A stretch of 64,000 nucleotides of DNA from Amycolatopsis dendrobii. Its GTDB lineage: Bacteria; Actinomycetota; Actinomycetes; Mycobacteriales; Pseudonocardiaceae. The notes under the pieces are model-generated. The model worked only from the letters and a program-made list of their open reading frames with translations. It made no database searches and was not told the origin of the DNA. Position numbers and translations under genes: made by a program. Of the stretch, positions 1 to 8,548 are shown piece after piece. How positions within the stretch are numbered: position 1 is the first letter of the stretch; each line of letters starts with the position of its first letter. The DNA lies in the NCBI RefSeq assembly GCF_014145675.1, contig NZ_JACGZW010000009.1, positions 434,001 through 498,000 on the forward strand, in the 5' to 3' direction.

Positions 1-55
1 TCCTGGACCGTCCCACTCATCGGGACCCCGGTCGTCCGGCGACCCTGGAAAAGGG

Positions 56-90
56 AAAACCCCCGGCCGTCGGGGGAAGCCGGGGGTTTT
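56..90. terminator. Bidirectional hairpin terminator
   Basis: A 12-bp perfect stem (56-67 with 79-90) closes an 11-nt loop. It ends in TTTT on the + strand, and also on the - strand by symmetry. It lies just past the stop of the reverse-strand gene at 108-527 and would also end any + strand transcript entering from the left of the window. Confidence 0.75.
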
Positions 91-107
91 CGTTCGGGGG
101 GCGGGGA

Positions 108-527
108 TCAGCGTCCGACGAGGGGCTGTTCGAACGTCTCCGCCGGGAAGTGGAACTCGTCGGTCATCGCGTCGGAGTGGCGGCGCTCCTGGGCGGAGGC
201 GGCCTGGCCCTCCCACGAGAGGCGCTCCAGGATCCATTCCTGCGCCAGTGCCTGCGGGGTCAGGTTCCTGGCGACGGCGATGTCCTTGAGCTGCTGGCTG
301 GCGATGAGGTTCATGCGCAGCTGGTAGACCTGCGCGTCGCCGAAGCGGCTGCCGGTTCCGGTGCTCTCCGGGTCGGAGTCCGGGGCGAGCGCGGCGAGGT
401 AGCTGGTGAGCTCCTTGTCCTCGACGACTTCGTCGCCGGCGGCTTTGGCGGCATTGCGATGCCGCCCGCTCGAGACGGCTTTGAGATTCGTGCGGCTGCT
501 GAGGCGGCCGAGGGAGGGAAGAGGCAC
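108..527 (-). CDS. Hypothetical protein, 139 aa
   Basis: I do not recognise a family. The C-terminal two thirds read as a normal soluble acidic protein, including a stretch LRMNLIASQQLKDIAVARNL and then QEWILERLSW. The reading frame is open to 617, but I prefer the GTG at 527. A TATCGT -10-like hexamer sits six bases before it, which fits a leaderless start, and no Shine-Dalgarno sequence is visible upstream of any candidate. The residues before LTSYLAALAP are Arg/Ser-rich and may not be translated if a later start is used. It ends at the terminator at 56-90 and appears monocistronic. Confidence 0.6.
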   Translation of the reverse strand: MPLPSLGRLSSRTNLKAVSSGRHRNAAKAAGDEVVEDKELTSYLAALAPDSDPESTGTGSRFGDAQVYQLRMNLIASQQLKDIAVARNLTPQALAQEWILERLSWEGQAASAQERRHSDAMTDEFHFPAETFEQPLVGR

Positions 528-687
528 GCGGTCACGATAACGGTTGGGTCTCGGCAAAGAAACCACTGTGAGCCACGACACACGCATTTCCGTGCTCGGC
601 AAGCCTAATTCGATCACCTGTTCAGCCCAGTCGGTAAACGCATTTCGCGACTGTCTGTTGATCAGTGGTACGGAGAGTAGATCCGCA

Positions 688-774
688 GGTCAGCGCCGGT
701 GTGCAGAAATGGAGAGACCCCCGCGCCAGGGGGAGGAACGCGGGGGTCGGAGGGGATCTCCACAGGCGCTGACC
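688..774. other. Nested hairpin, possible structured RNA
   Basis: Three nested helices fold this intergenic stretch: an outer 10-bp stem (688-697 with 765-774, GGTCAGCGCC/GGCGCTGACC), a middle 5-bp stem (711-715 with 757-761) and an inner 10-bp stem (716-725 with 739-748, GACCCCCGCG/CGCGGGGGTC). All pairs are Watson-Crick. There is no T-run after it, so it is not a simple terminator. It could be a small RNA or the 5' leader of the gene at 979. No known RNA family is recognised. Confidence 0.45.
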
Positions 775-786
775 GGGGGTGTGTCA

Positions 787-909
787 GCAACACCGATTGT
801 TGCACGAGTTCCGGGGATCGGCGAGGGGAAGCCGGGAGAAATCGTTCTGCGCGATCTTGGAATGCGTTACCAGGGAAGCTTCGGAGAGTGTTCACAGGTT
901 CACTCTCCG
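787..909. other. Further inverted repeats upstream of 979
   Basis: Two more hairpins follow the nested structure: GCAACA/TGTTGC (787-792 with 798-803) and a 9-bp stem CGGAGAGTG/CACTCTCCG (882-890 with 901-909, 10-nt loop). The 528-978 interval therefore holds at least three separate secondary structures and no convincing ORF. Confidence 0.4.
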
Positions 910-978
910 GGGGGCTGCCGGTGCTGCTCGCCGCTGGTTAGCCTCGCGGCCAGTTGTTGCGAACCGCATGGAGGGGCC

Positions 979-1230
979 ATGAGCGGATCGGTCGAAGTTC
1001 GTCAGTTCCTCCTTCGGTACGAAGGTGCCGACGGGGGTAGCACGTCACTGTCCGGCGGCGTGCCGGCGCAGCGCGCGTCGTCGGAAGGGCAACGGGTCTC
1101 CGACGACCAGGTCCGCCGAGCCCGCCTCGCCGTCGCGGCCGGCGCGCTCGACGTGGAGGACTGCGCGCAGTTGCTGGAGATGCTCGGGCTGAGTCCGGGT
1201 GACGACGGTCAGGCACCTGTGCAGCGCTGA
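979..1230 (+). CDS. Small conserved-type hypothetical protein, 83 aa
   Basis: The frame is open far upstream, but the sequence becomes protein-like only from the ATG at 979, which has a GGAGGGG Shine-Dalgarno 4 nt before it. The N-terminal half is low-complexity. The C-terminal half (VSDDQVRRARLAVAAGAL then DVEDCAQLLEMLGL) looks like two amphipathic helices and resembles small hypothetical proteins common in Pseudonocardiaceae. No catalytic motif is present and the function is unknown. The preceding 450 bp is rich in hairpins that could form a structured leader. Confidence 0.6.
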   Translation: MSGSVEVRQFLLRYEGADGGSTSLSGGVPAQRASSEGQRVSDDQVRRARLAVAAGALDVEDCAQLLEMLGLSPGDDGQAPVQR

Positions 1231-1521
1231 GGCATTGGCGCTGGGTTCGCGGGCTGCCGCGGGTCCGGGCCTGCCGAGGTTCGGCTGCCGGCGCGCCTGA
1301 GGGCTTGCCTGGTGAAGAACTGCCCGAACTCGTGTCTCGCTGGTCGGGAAGCCCCGGAGTTCCGGCGTGCGTGCCCGTCTCCCGGCGTAGAGTGGCGTGG
1401 CGCACACCGATCGTCCGGCTCCGGTTCGAAGCGGCCGATCGGCGGGAAGCGGCGTGGCTGGGTCGCTGGCGCTGGCGTTACCGCAGGTCGGAGGCTCGTC
1501 GATCGCTTAACGAACCCCCCG
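1231..1521. other. Intergenic stretch with no recognisable feature
   Basis: No convincing ORF or hairpin is seen between the small protein and the tRNA promoter. The open frames here are short, Arg/Gly-rich shadows with no ribosome-binding site. Confidence 0.4.
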
Positions 1522-1550
1522 TGCAAACCCCTTGGAACGTGCCCTATGCT
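1522..1550 (+). promoter_or_regulatory. Probable tRNA cluster promoter
   Basis: TGCAAA (1522-1527) and TATGCT (1545-1550) are separated by exactly 17 bp, fitting a housekeeping sigma promoter. Transcription would start near 1557, about 55 nt before the first tRNA, and read through all three tRNAs to the terminator at 1896. Confidence 0.5.
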
Positions 1551-1611
1551 TGTAATCGCTCCCAGGGGAACACCTGAGAGCGCGGTCGGTCGGTCCACCG
1601 AAACCGATCGG

Positions 1612-1684
1612 GCTCCCATCGTTCAGTGGCCTAGGACTCCGCCCTTTCAAGGCGGCAACGCGGGTTCGAATCCCGTTGGGAGTA
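1612..1684 (+). tRNA. tRNA-Glu (anticodon TTC)
   Basis: A 73-nt cloverleaf. The anticodon stem CCGCC/GGCGG encloses the loop CTTTCAA, giving anticodon TTC. The T arm contains GGTTCGAATC. Acceptor GCTCCCA pairs with TGGGAGT, including the G1-U72 pair usual for actinobacterial tRNA-Glu. CCA is not encoded. Confidence 0.95.
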
Positions 1685-1698
1685 CGCAGTACCAGTAA

Positions 1699-1772
1699 GG
1701 CCCTGTGGCGCAGTTGGTTAGCGCGTCGCCCTGTCACGGCGAAGGTCGCGGGTTCGAGTCCCGTCAGGGTCG
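1699..1772 (+). tRNA. tRNA-Asp (anticodon GTC)
   Basis: A 74-nt cloverleaf. Anticodon stem TCGCC/GGCGA surrounds CTGTCAC, giving GTC. Acceptor GGCCCTG pairs with CAGGGTC, followed by discriminator G73. It lies 14 bp after tRNA-Glu and is probably co-transcribed with it. Confidence 0.95.
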
Positions 1773-1803
1773 CAAGATCGTTCGGCTCCTAGCCGGCGTT
1801 CCC

Positions 1804-1877
1804 GGCCAGGTAGCTCAGTTGGTACGAGCGTCCGCCTGAAAAGCGGAAGGTCGCCGGTTCGACCCCGGCCCTGGCCA
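1804..1877 (+). tRNA. tRNA-Phe (anticodon GAA)
   Basis: A 74-nt cloverleaf. Anticodon stem TCCGC/GCGGA surrounds CTGAAAA, giving GAA. Acceptor GGCCAGG pairs perfectly with CCTGGCC, followed by A73. It is the third member of the cluster and ends about 20 bp before the terminator. Confidence 0.95.
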
Positions 1878-1895
1878 CAGCGAATTTGGTGAAGC

Positions 1896-1925
1896 AGCCC
1901 CCATCCGAGCGGATGGGGGCTTTTT
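1896..1925 (+). terminator. Rho-independent terminator of the tRNA operon
   Basis: An 11-bp perfect stem (1896-1906 with 1911-1921, AGCCCCCATCC/GGATGGGGGCT) with a GAGC loop is followed by a T5 run. It lies 19 nt after tRNA-Phe. Confidence 0.9.
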
Positions 1926-2055
1926 CGTCGCCTCGATCCGCCGGCGGGTCACCGTCGAACGGTGGCGCTGCCATTCGGAAGCAGTCTTGCCAAACCTCAG
2001 GATCGCTACTTAGCCTCAATAACATCTCAAAGGTCTGGACCACTGGAGGTCGAGG

Positions 2056-3867
2056 ATGCCGGGAGATGTGGGACGTCGGAGTTTTCTTGCCGGGTCGGCG
2101 GCGGTGGGGGTCGGGGCAGTGGGGGCGATGACTCCGTTCGGAGCTGAGGCCGAGGCCGTCGAGGTGCGGTCCGGGGTGGCGGTTTACGCGAACAACGTCG
2201 GCTACGCACCCGGCGCGCCCAAGCGGGCGGTGCTCGCGACCGAGTCCCCGCGAGCGATTCCGAGGTTCACCGTCGCGGACGTCGCCACCGGAAAGGTCGT
2301 CTTCACCGGGAGCCCGCGACCGGCGGCTCAGGTTCCGGGGTGGGACGACCGGCATTACTGGACCGCGGACTTCTCCGCACTGAAGACCGAAGGCGAGTAC
2401 GTCCTGCTCGCCGCGGACGGGCGGTCGCAGCCGTTTCGCGTCGATCAGCTGGTGCTTGAGCGCTACACGCTCTCCCACGTCGTGCACTACTTCAAGGGCA
2501 CCCGCAGCTCGGACCGGTTCGATCGCCAGGATCGGCAAGCGCCGATCGGCCCCAAGGGCACGCAGGTCATGGACGCGCACGGTGCCTGGTACGACGCGAC
2601 CGGCGACTTCGGCAAGCACTTCACGCAGCTGTCGGACCGCAGCTACTTCAACACTCTCCAGATCCCGCTCACCGCCTGGGTGTTGGCCAAGGCGTACCAG
2701 CGGCTCACCGCGCGCGGCGACAGCAACTTCACCCAATTGCGGACCTGGCTGGCCGACGAAGCGCTGTACGGCGCCGACTACCTGCGCCGGGTCAAACTTG
2801 ACGGCGGCACCTTCGTCACCTCGGTGATCCAGCCCGGACCGCCGAAGGATCCGAAGCTGCGGTACGTCCTGGCGAACAGCGACGGCGAACCCGTCCAGGT
2901 GAATTACCGCGAAGGCGGCGGGGTCGCGATCGCGGCGCTGGCCGCGGCGACCACGTTGGACGCGTCGGGCGACTACGCGCACGAGGAGTATCTGGCGACG
3001 GCCGAAGCCGCGTTCGAATTCCTGGAGCAGCACAACGTCGAGATGACCAATGACGGCAAGGAAAACATCCAGGACGACTACGGTGCGTTGCTGGCGGCGG
3101 TCGAGTTGTACCAGGTGACCAAGAAGCCGGTGTACCGCGAAGCCGCGGATCGCCGGGCGCACAATCTGTTGCAGCGCTTGGTTTCCTGGAAGTCTTACCG
3201 AGATTACTGGCGCGCCGACGACGGCGACCGGCCGTACTTCCATCCCTCGGACGCGGGCCTCCCGGTGATCAGTCTCCTCGCGTACGCCGATATTGCCGAC
3301 ACCGCAACGGTTTCCGAAGCGTTGAAGGTGGTGCGGCGGTCGCTGGAGTTCGAACTCACCGTGACCGCCGAGGTGCCTAACCCGTTTGGGTATGCGCGGA
3401 ATCTTGTGCAAGATGGGGAGGGTAAGAGGTATAGCTCATTCTTCTTCCCGCACAACGTCACTCCGCGAGTCAAAGACCAGTGGTGGCAGGGAGAGAACGC
3501 GCGGATCGCTTCGCTGGCGACCGCCGCTCGCCTTGCCGCGCCGCGGTTTTCCGGCGAGTTCGCGGCGCGCCTGCGGTCGTACGCGGCTGATCAGCTGAAC
3601 TGGATCTGCGGCAGCAACCCGTACGGCGTGTGCATGCTGGACGGCAGCGGTCACGCCAACCCGCAGTACAGCTGGCTCGGTTCGTGGCAGTTCCTGCCGA
3701 CAGCGGGCGGGATCGTCAACGGCATCACCGGCTTGAACGAGGACGGCAGCGGAATCGCCTGGGACCGCGGCTACGTGGTCACCGGCAAGGACGACGACTG
3801 GCGATGGGATGAACAGTGGCTGCCCCACTCGACGTGGTACCTGTACGCGGTCGCGGCAGGGGATTGA
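2056..3867 (+). CDS. Secreted glycoside hydrolase family 9 protein
   Basis: A 603-aa probable endo- or exo-beta-glucanase. ATG at 2056 has GGAGG 6 nt upstream. Residues 1-35 form a Tat signal (RRSFLAGS, then an Ala/Gly-rich core). About 38-135 is an immunoglobulin-like CelD N-terminal domain (YANNVGY, then GEYVLLA). About 140-600 is the (alpha/alpha)6 catalytic barrel: GAWYDATGDFGKH near residue 180 carries the Asp pair that acts as base in GH9, WICGSNPYGVCMLDG near 515 matches the conserved GxNP segment, and DEQWLPHSTWYLYAVA at the C terminus probably contains the acid Glu. No carbohydrate-binding module is seen. The substrate (cellulose, mixed-linkage glucan or xyloglucan) cannot be told from sequence alone. 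It is monocistronic. Confidence 0.85.
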   Translation: MPGDVGRRSFLAGSAAVGVGAVGAMTPFGAEAEAVEVRSGVAVYANNVGYAPGAPKRAVLATESPRAIPRFTVADVATGKVVFTGSPRPAAQVPGWDDRHYWTADFSALKTEGEYVLLAADGRSQPFRVDQLVLERYTLSHVVHYFKGTRSSDRFDRQDRQAPIGPKGTQVMDAHGAWYDATGDFGKHFTQLSDRSYFNTLQIPLTAWVLAKAYQRLTARGDSNFTQLRTWLADEALYGADYLRRVKLDGGTFVTSVIQPGPPKDPKLRYVLANSDGEPVQVNYREGGGVAIAALAAATTLDASGDYAHEEYLATAEAAFEFLEQHNVEMTNDGKENIQDDYGALLAAVELYQVTKKPVYREAADRRAHNLLQRLVSWKSYRDYWRADDGDRPYFHPSDAGLPVISLLAYADIADTATVSEALKVVRRSLEFELTVTAEVPNPFGYARNLVQDGEGKRYSSFFFPHNVTPRVKDQWWQGENARIASLATAARLAAPRFSGEFAARLRSYAADQLNWICGSNPYGVCMLDGSGHANPQYSWLGSWQFLPTAGGIVNGITGLNEDGSGIAWDRGYVVTGKDDDWRWDEQWLPHSTWYLYAVAAGD

Positions 3868-3887
3868 ACTAGGCCACTGAACCGGAT

Positions 3888-3921
3888 CGTGCCCGGCACG
3901 AGGTGAATCGTGCCGGGCACG
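3888..3921. terminator. Bidirectional hairpin between convergent genes
   Basis: A perfect 13-bp inverted repeat (3888-3900 with 3909-3921, CGTGCCCGGCACG) has an 8-nt loop and lies between the stops of the GH9 and protease genes. There is no T-run, which is common for actinomycete terminators. Confidence 0.7.
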
Positions 3922-3942
3922 CCGGTAACCGCAAGGCCGAAG

Positions 3943-4776
3943 CTAGATCAACGGCCCCCGGAACTTGGCAGTCCCCGGGACAAGCTGAACAGTCCCCAAC
4001 CCGCCGTGCGCGTTCGCGTACGCCAGCTCCCGCGAAAGATCCCCAACCCCGTTCGTACCCGGCTGTGGCAGCAGGTTCAGCGTGCTCAGCACTCCGAGCG
4101 CATTGCCGTCGCGGTCGAGGAAGCCGCTGCCGGAGTCGCCGGGGATGCCGGGGGTCACCGTGAGCACCGTGTGGCTCCAGCCGCCGCCGGTGTCGCCCAG
4201 GCTGGTGCCCTGTTTGGGGGACAACTGGGTGATTCCGCCGCGCAACTCCGAATTGCCGTAGCTGAGCACGGTGCCCAGTTGTTTCGTGCCGGTCGTGTTC
4301 ACTCCGGTCGGCCCGCCCCAGAACGGCAGGCTCGGGTTGACCTTCGACACGTCCGCGGGGTCGACCTTCACGAGGGCGAGGTCGTTGTACTGGCAGGTGT
4401 TCGCGTCCGCTTCGTGGCGGGATTGCATGGTCAGCCACGAGTTGTAGACGAGCGTTCCCGGCTTGCTCGCCCCGGTGATCTCGACTGGGGTGCCGATCGG
4501 GAGCGAACCGGCGGAGCAGCCGTTCGTTTCGGTCGAACCGCCGGTGCCGGAGCAGTGCGCGGCCTGTCCGAGGAAGACGTCGGTTCCGTTGCTGTACACG
4601 AAGTTCGAGGTGCATTGCGCACCGTTGGTGTGCGTCTGCACCCCGGGGTGCACGGCGGCGGTGTCCACGGGGGCCCAGCTCGGGGTCGCGGCCCAAGCAG
4701 TCGCGGGCAGCAACGCGGCGGCGGTGGCCAGTGCCGTCACCGCACTGGCTCGGGCCAGTGGTCGAGGGGTCTTCAT
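3943..4776 (-). CDS. Secreted trypsin-like serine protease (S1)
   Basis: 277 aa from the ATG at 4776, which follows GGGAG. The open frame extends to 4848, but those residues precede the signal peptide. Residues 1-28 are a Sec signal (positively charged start, Ala-rich core, AWA-A cleavage site). The catalytic triad is visible: His in GQAAHCSG, Asp in CQYNDLALVKV, Ser in GIPGDSGSGFL. Paired cysteines suggest disulfides in the extracellular mature form. It is close to the trypsin-like proteases of Streptomyces and other actinomycetes. Specificity is not predicted. It is transcribed divergently from the acetyltransferase. Confidence 0.85.
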   Translation of the reverse strand: MKTPRPLARASAVTALATAAALLPATAWAATPSWAPVDTAAVHPGVQTHTNGAQCTSNFVYSNGTDVFLGQAAHCSGTGGSTETNGCSAGSLPIGTPVEITGASKPGTLVYNSWLTMQSRHEADANTCQYNDLALVKVDPADVSKVNPSLPFWGGPTGVNTTGTKQLGTVLSYGNSELRGGITQLSPKQGTSLGDTGGGWSHTVLTVTPGIPGDSGSGFLDRDGNALGVLSTLNLLPQPGTNGVGDLSRELAYANAHGGLGTVQLVPGTAKFRGPLI

Positions 4777-4865
4777 CGGGCTCCCTTCGAAAAGCCAGCA
4801 CTCACTCGGACGTGTGCTACTGACTGGTAGGCATCGCCGGTACATCACACCAGAGAGTGGTGCCA

Positions 4866-4882
4866 GTCACAACCGTTGTGAC
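4866..4882. promoter_or_regulatory. Perfect palindrome in divergent promoter region
   Basis: GTCACAACCGTTGTGAC (7-bp arms, 3-bp centre) lies between the divergent protease and acetyltransferase genes. It is 12 bp upstream of a possible -35 (TTGACC, 4895-4900) of the acetyltransferase. This is the form of a TetR/GntR-type operator. The regulator is unknown. Confidence 0.45.
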
Positions 4883-4931
4883 CCTGGGTGACTATTGACC
4901 TAGAGCTAGCTAGAGGTTGCAGACTGGCCGC

Positions 4932-5732
4932 ATGGCTGGGGAATGGAACATCGAGGCAGCAGACGTCGACGCCTACCTAGCGCGCGTAGGGCAGCGCCGG
5001 GAGGAACCGTCCGTCGCGGCGCTGGAGCGGTTGGCGCGGGCGCACGTCGAGGCGATCCCGTTCGAGAACGTCGACGTGGTGATCGGCCGGCATCGCGGGA
5101 TCGAACTGGAGGTCGTCAGCGAGAAGCTCGTCGGGCGGCGGCGGGGCGGGTACTGCTACGAGCAGGCCGGGTTGTTCGCGGCCGTCGCGGAGCAGCTGGG
5201 TTACCAGGTCCAGCGCACGGTCGCGCGGGTCCAGCCGCGGAAGAGCGGGCCGTATACGCACATGACGCTCGTGATTACCGTTGAGGGGCAACAGTTTCTC
5301 GTGGACGTCGGCTTCGGAGCCGGGATCCTGGCTCCGATGCCGTTGATTGACGGGGCCGAAGTGGACCAAGCCGGGTGGACCCACCGGATGACCCTGCGCG
5401 ACGGCTGGTGGGTGCTGCAGAAACAGGACGGCGACGGCTGGGACGACCTGCACGAGGTGCTGCCGCTGGTGCACAGCCGCCCGATCGACTACCAGGTGTT
5501 CCACCACTACACGTCCACGCACCCGAAGTCCCCGTTCACCGGGCGGGTCGTGGTGATGCGGCTCGAACCGGGACGGTTCCGCAGGCTGCTCGGGCGCGAG
5601 TACCAGGAAAGCCACCCGGACGGCACGGTCGAGACGCGCACGATCGAACCGGTCGATCTCGGCAAGACGCTCGAGGACCTCGACGTTTTCCTTGCCGAAG
5701 ACGAATTGGCGGCACTGCTCGAGACCTACTGA
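4932..5732 (+). CDS. nat: Arylamine N-acetyltransferase
   Basis: 266 aa from the ATG at 4932; a TTG at 4917 would add five residues. The cytosolic enzyme transfers acetyl or another acyl group from CoA to arylamines or hydrazines. The thiol triad is complete: Cys in RGGYCYEQ, His in PYTHMTLV, Asp in VDVGFG. The N-terminal helical bundle includes IPFENVDV. Length is normal for actinobacterial NATs. Within rifamycin-type clusters, paralogues act as amide synthases, but there is no PKS here, so it is called a housekeeping NAT. Its 3' end overlaps the convergent c-di-GMP gene by 7 bp. Confidence 0.88.
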   Translation: MAGEWNIEAADVDAYLARVGQRREEPSVAALERLARAHVEAIPFENVDVVIGRHRGIELEVVSEKLVGRRRGGYCYEQAGLFAAVAEQLGYQVQRTVARVQPRKSGPYTHMTLVITVEGQQFLVDVGFGAGILAPMPLIDGAEVDQAGWTHRMTLRDGWWVLQKQDGDGWDDLHEVLPLVHSRPIDYQVFHHYTSTHPKSPFTGRVVVMRLEPGRFRRLLGREYQESHPDGTVETRTIEPVDLGKTLEDLDVFLAEDELAALLETY

Positions 5733-8431
5733 AACAACTCCGCGGCGGCCAGCGGCCGGCCCAGGTGGTAGCCCTGGGCCTGGTCGCAGCCAAGTTCCCG
5801 CAGCAGCGCCAGTTCCTCCGCCGTCTCGACGCCTTCCGCCACCACCGTCAGATCCACCGCGTGCGCCATCGCGATGATGCTCGTGACGATCGCGGCCGCG
5901 TCGCGGGAGTCTGCTATTCCGGTGATGAAGGATCGGTCGATCTTGAGCGTGTCCAGCGTCAGCCGACGCAGCTGGGCCAGCGAAGAATAGCCAGTGCCGA
6001 AGTCGTCGATGGCCAGCAAAACGCCGAGGGAACGCAAGGCGGACAACACTTCCGCGGCCGCCGACGTATCGCGCATGAGGGCGCTTTCGGTGACTTCCAG
6101 CGTCAGCGAACCGGGCGGCAGGCCGGTGGTGGCCAGTGCGTCGCGGACCGCGGGCACCAGGTGCGGGTCGTCCAGCTGCCGGACCGAGAGGTTGACCTTC
6201 AGGCTGAGGTCAAGGCCCCGGCCGGAGCGCAGGGCGGCCAGTTCGCGCGTGGTGTCGCGCAGGACGTACTTGCCCAGCACGTTGATCAGTTCGCTTTCCT
6301 CGGCCAGCGGGATGAATTCCGCGGGCGAGATCGCGCCGTGTTTCGGATGGGTCCAGCGCAGCAAGGCCTCGACGCCGACCATTTCGCCGGTGCGCAGGTC
6401 GACCACCGGCTGGTAAGCGGGCCATAGCTGTCCACTGTGGACAGCGTCGCGAAGGTCCTGTTCCATCCGCAGCCGACGCTGCATGCGCCTCCGCAGAGCG
6501 ACGTCGAAGAACTCGAACCGGCCGCGGCCGCGGGCTTTCGCTTGGTACATCGCGACATCCGCGTCGCGCAACAGATCCTCCGCGCTGCGGCGGTCGCCCG
6601 GCTCCACGAGCACGATGCCCATGCTCGCGTCCAGATGCAGCTGCCTGCCGTGCACCGAAACCGGTTCCGCCAGCACCGACCGCAGGTGCGCGGCGAACAC
6701 GCCGACCTGCGCCGGACCGGTCGTCGCGGACGTGACGACCACGAACTCGTCGCCGCCCAGCCTGCCGACGACGTCGTCGGGGCCGGTGGCCCGGCGCAGC
6801 CGTTCGCCCGCGATGCGCAGGACCTGGTCGCCGACCGGGTGGCCGAGGGAATCGTTGATCAGCTTGAACTTGTCCAGGTCGAGGAACAGCACGGCGGCCG
6901 CCTCGGCGCTGTCGCGGCGGTCGAGCCGGTCAAGGACCAGGGTGCGGTTGGCGAGCCGGGTCAGCGGGTCGTGCGTCGCCTCGTGGGCCAGCCGGGCGCT
7001 GATCGCGCGGCGTTCGGTGATGTCGGTGAAGGACGTGACCACCGAGACGCCCTTCGGATCGTCCGAATCGAGCAACCGCGAGGTCAGCGACACCCACACG
7101 TCGCGGCCGTCCGGGCGGCGCAGGCGCACGACCAGTCCGTTGTGCGTGACCCCGGTGCGGCGCGTGTGCATGGACGGCAGCTCGTCGTCCGGGATCCGGT
7201 TGCCGTCCTCGTCGAACAGCACGAGCGTCGTGCACGGCACGCCGAGCAGGTCCGCTTCGGGGACGCCGAGGATGCGGCAGGCGGACGGGTTCGCTGACTG
7301 GATGAGTCCGGTCGGGCCGATCACCAGCACGCCCTCGTCGAGCGCGGCGACGACCGTCGCGTAGTGCTGTTCGACGCGACGACGTGCGGTTTCGTCCGTG
7401 CAGACCAGGAGGAAGCCGTCGACGGTCTCGGTCGCGGACACCCGGACCTGCCGCGGCGAGCCGTCCCGGCCGCGGTGGGTTTGCTCGGCGATCCCGTCGC
7501 GGATCGACGCCGGTTCCGGGTCGATGCCGAGCACCTCGTGCACTCGCCTGCCGAGCGCTTCCGGGGCCGGCCAGCCGTAGACGGTCTCGGCGGCCGGGTT
7601 CCAGCCGGTGACGATGCCCTCGGCGGTGATCGTGACGATGGCGTCGCTGACGTGTGTGACCAGCGCTTCCTGCGCGCGGACGGCAGCCGCGGCGGCGTGT
7701 TTGACGGTGCTGTCGCGGATCACCACCTGGTACGACGGCGGATTCGAGTCGCTCGTGCGCATCGAAACGGTTTCCGCCACGAATTTGCTCCCGTCCAACC
7801 GTTTCAGCACCGCTTCGCGGGGTTCCGCACTGGGATCCTCGAGCAGCTGCGTGGATTCGGCAGCCACGAAGTCCGCGAACTCGCGGCTGACGACCTCGTG
7901 CGCCGCCCGCGCCGCGAACAGGTCGAGCGCGGCCTGGTTGGCGTAGGTGACGACGCCGCCCGAGTACACGCAGATCGCGTCCGGGCTCTGCTCCATCAGC
8001 AGCTGGTACCGGTCGGACAGTTCCGCGAGGTCGGACTTCTCCTCCGCCGTTTCCGCGACCGCCGAGGCGACGCCGAGCAGGCCGGTCGTGTGGTCCTGTT
8101 CGCCGACGGTCCGGGCACGCAGCCGGATGCGGCGCGGGGTGCCGTCGGGACCGTCCTGCGGCTGTTCGAGTTCGAAATCGCGGCCGGGCGGGGTGCGGCG
8201 GAGGTTCGCGGTGAGCGGGCGGAGCAACTCGGTGAGCCGGTCGCACAGCTCCTTGCCGGTCGCGCCGGGGAGGCCGAGCACCGCGTCGAGGCCGGGCAGC
8301 CAGGTGAGGGTCGCCGGTTCGGAGGCATGCAGGGAGAACAGGACCCCCGCGCCCGCGTCCGGCCGCAGGCCCGCGAGCTGGGCGCGCCGGGTGATTCCAC
8401 CCGGTTCACCGGCCAGGGCGTCAGCCTCCAT
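5726..8431 (-). CDS. PAS-GGDEF-EAL cyclic-di-GMP signalling protein
   Basis: 901 aa, soluble, with no membrane segment. There are three PAS-like sensor domains: about 140-250 (SPDAICVYSGGVVTYANQAA), 255-365 (GIVTGWNPAAETVYGW) and 365-485 (DEGVLVIGPTGLIQSANPS). The GGDEF diguanylate cyclase domain is at about 490-650 with an intact RLGGDEF. The EAL phosphodiesterase domain is at about 660-895 with EALLRW, LTLEVTES, IDDFGTGYSSL, LKIDRSF and EGVETAEE all present. Both catalytic halves look intact, so the net activity cannot be predicted. Actinomycetes use c-di-GMP to control development. It is transcribed after the rhomboid-like gene, with a 117-bp gap. Confidence 0.9.
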   Translation of the reverse strand: MEADALAGEPGGITRRAQLAGLRPDAGAGVLFSLHASEPATLTWLPGLDAVLGLPGATGKELCDRLTELLRPLTANLRRTPPGRDFELEQPQDGPDGTPRRIRLRARTVGEQDHTTGLLGVASAVAETAEEKSDLAELSDRYQLLMEQSPDAICVYSGGVVTYANQAALDLFAARAAHEVVSREFADFVAAESTQLLEDPSAEPREAVLKRLDGSKFVAETVSMRTSDSNPPSYQVVIRDSTVKHAAAAAVRAQEALVTHVSDAIVTITAEGIVTGWNPAAETVYGWPAPEALGRRVHEVLGIDPEPASIRDGIAEQTHRGRDGSPRQVRVSATETVDGFLLVCTDETARRRVEQHYATVVAALDEGVLVIGPTGLIQSANPSACRILGVPEADLLGVPCTTLVLFDEDGNRIPDDELPSMHTRRTGVTHNGLVVRLRRPDGRDVWVSLTSRLLDSDDPKGVSVVTSFTDITERRAISARLAHEATHDPLTRLANRTLVLDRLDRRDSAEAAAVLFLDLDKFKLINDSLGHPVGDQVLRIAGERLRRATGPDDVVGRLGGDEFVVVTSATTGPAQVGVFAAHLRSVLAEPVSVHGRQLHLDASMGIVLVEPGDRRSAEDLLRDADVAMYQAKARGRGRFEFFDVALRRRMQRRLRMEQDLRDAVHSGQLWPAYQPVVDLRTGEMVGVEALLRWTHPKHGAISPAEFIPLAEESELINVLGKYVLRDTTRELAALRSGRGLDLSLKVNLSVRQLDDPHLVPAVRDALATTGLPPGSLTLEVTESALMRDTSAAAEVLSALRSLGVLLAIDDFGTGYSSLAQLRRLTLDTLKIDRSFITGIADSRDAAAIVTSIIAMAHAVDLTVVAEGVETAEELALLRELGCDQAQGYHLGRPLAAAELFQ

Positions 8432-8548
8432 GGTGCTTCCGATCCCCCTTGTCGGCGTATGGCCCGTCGATTACACCACCGAGTGAAGCCTGTGTATATC
8501 CGCACGGGGAGCTGCTTGCGTCACTCGTCCGGACGCAGACGGCGGGTG

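Noticed and set aside
1612..1877. tRNA cluster as an integrative-element attachment site
   Set aside because: No integrase gene and no direct repeat of a tRNA 3' end is seen nearby; the cluster has its own promoter and terminator.
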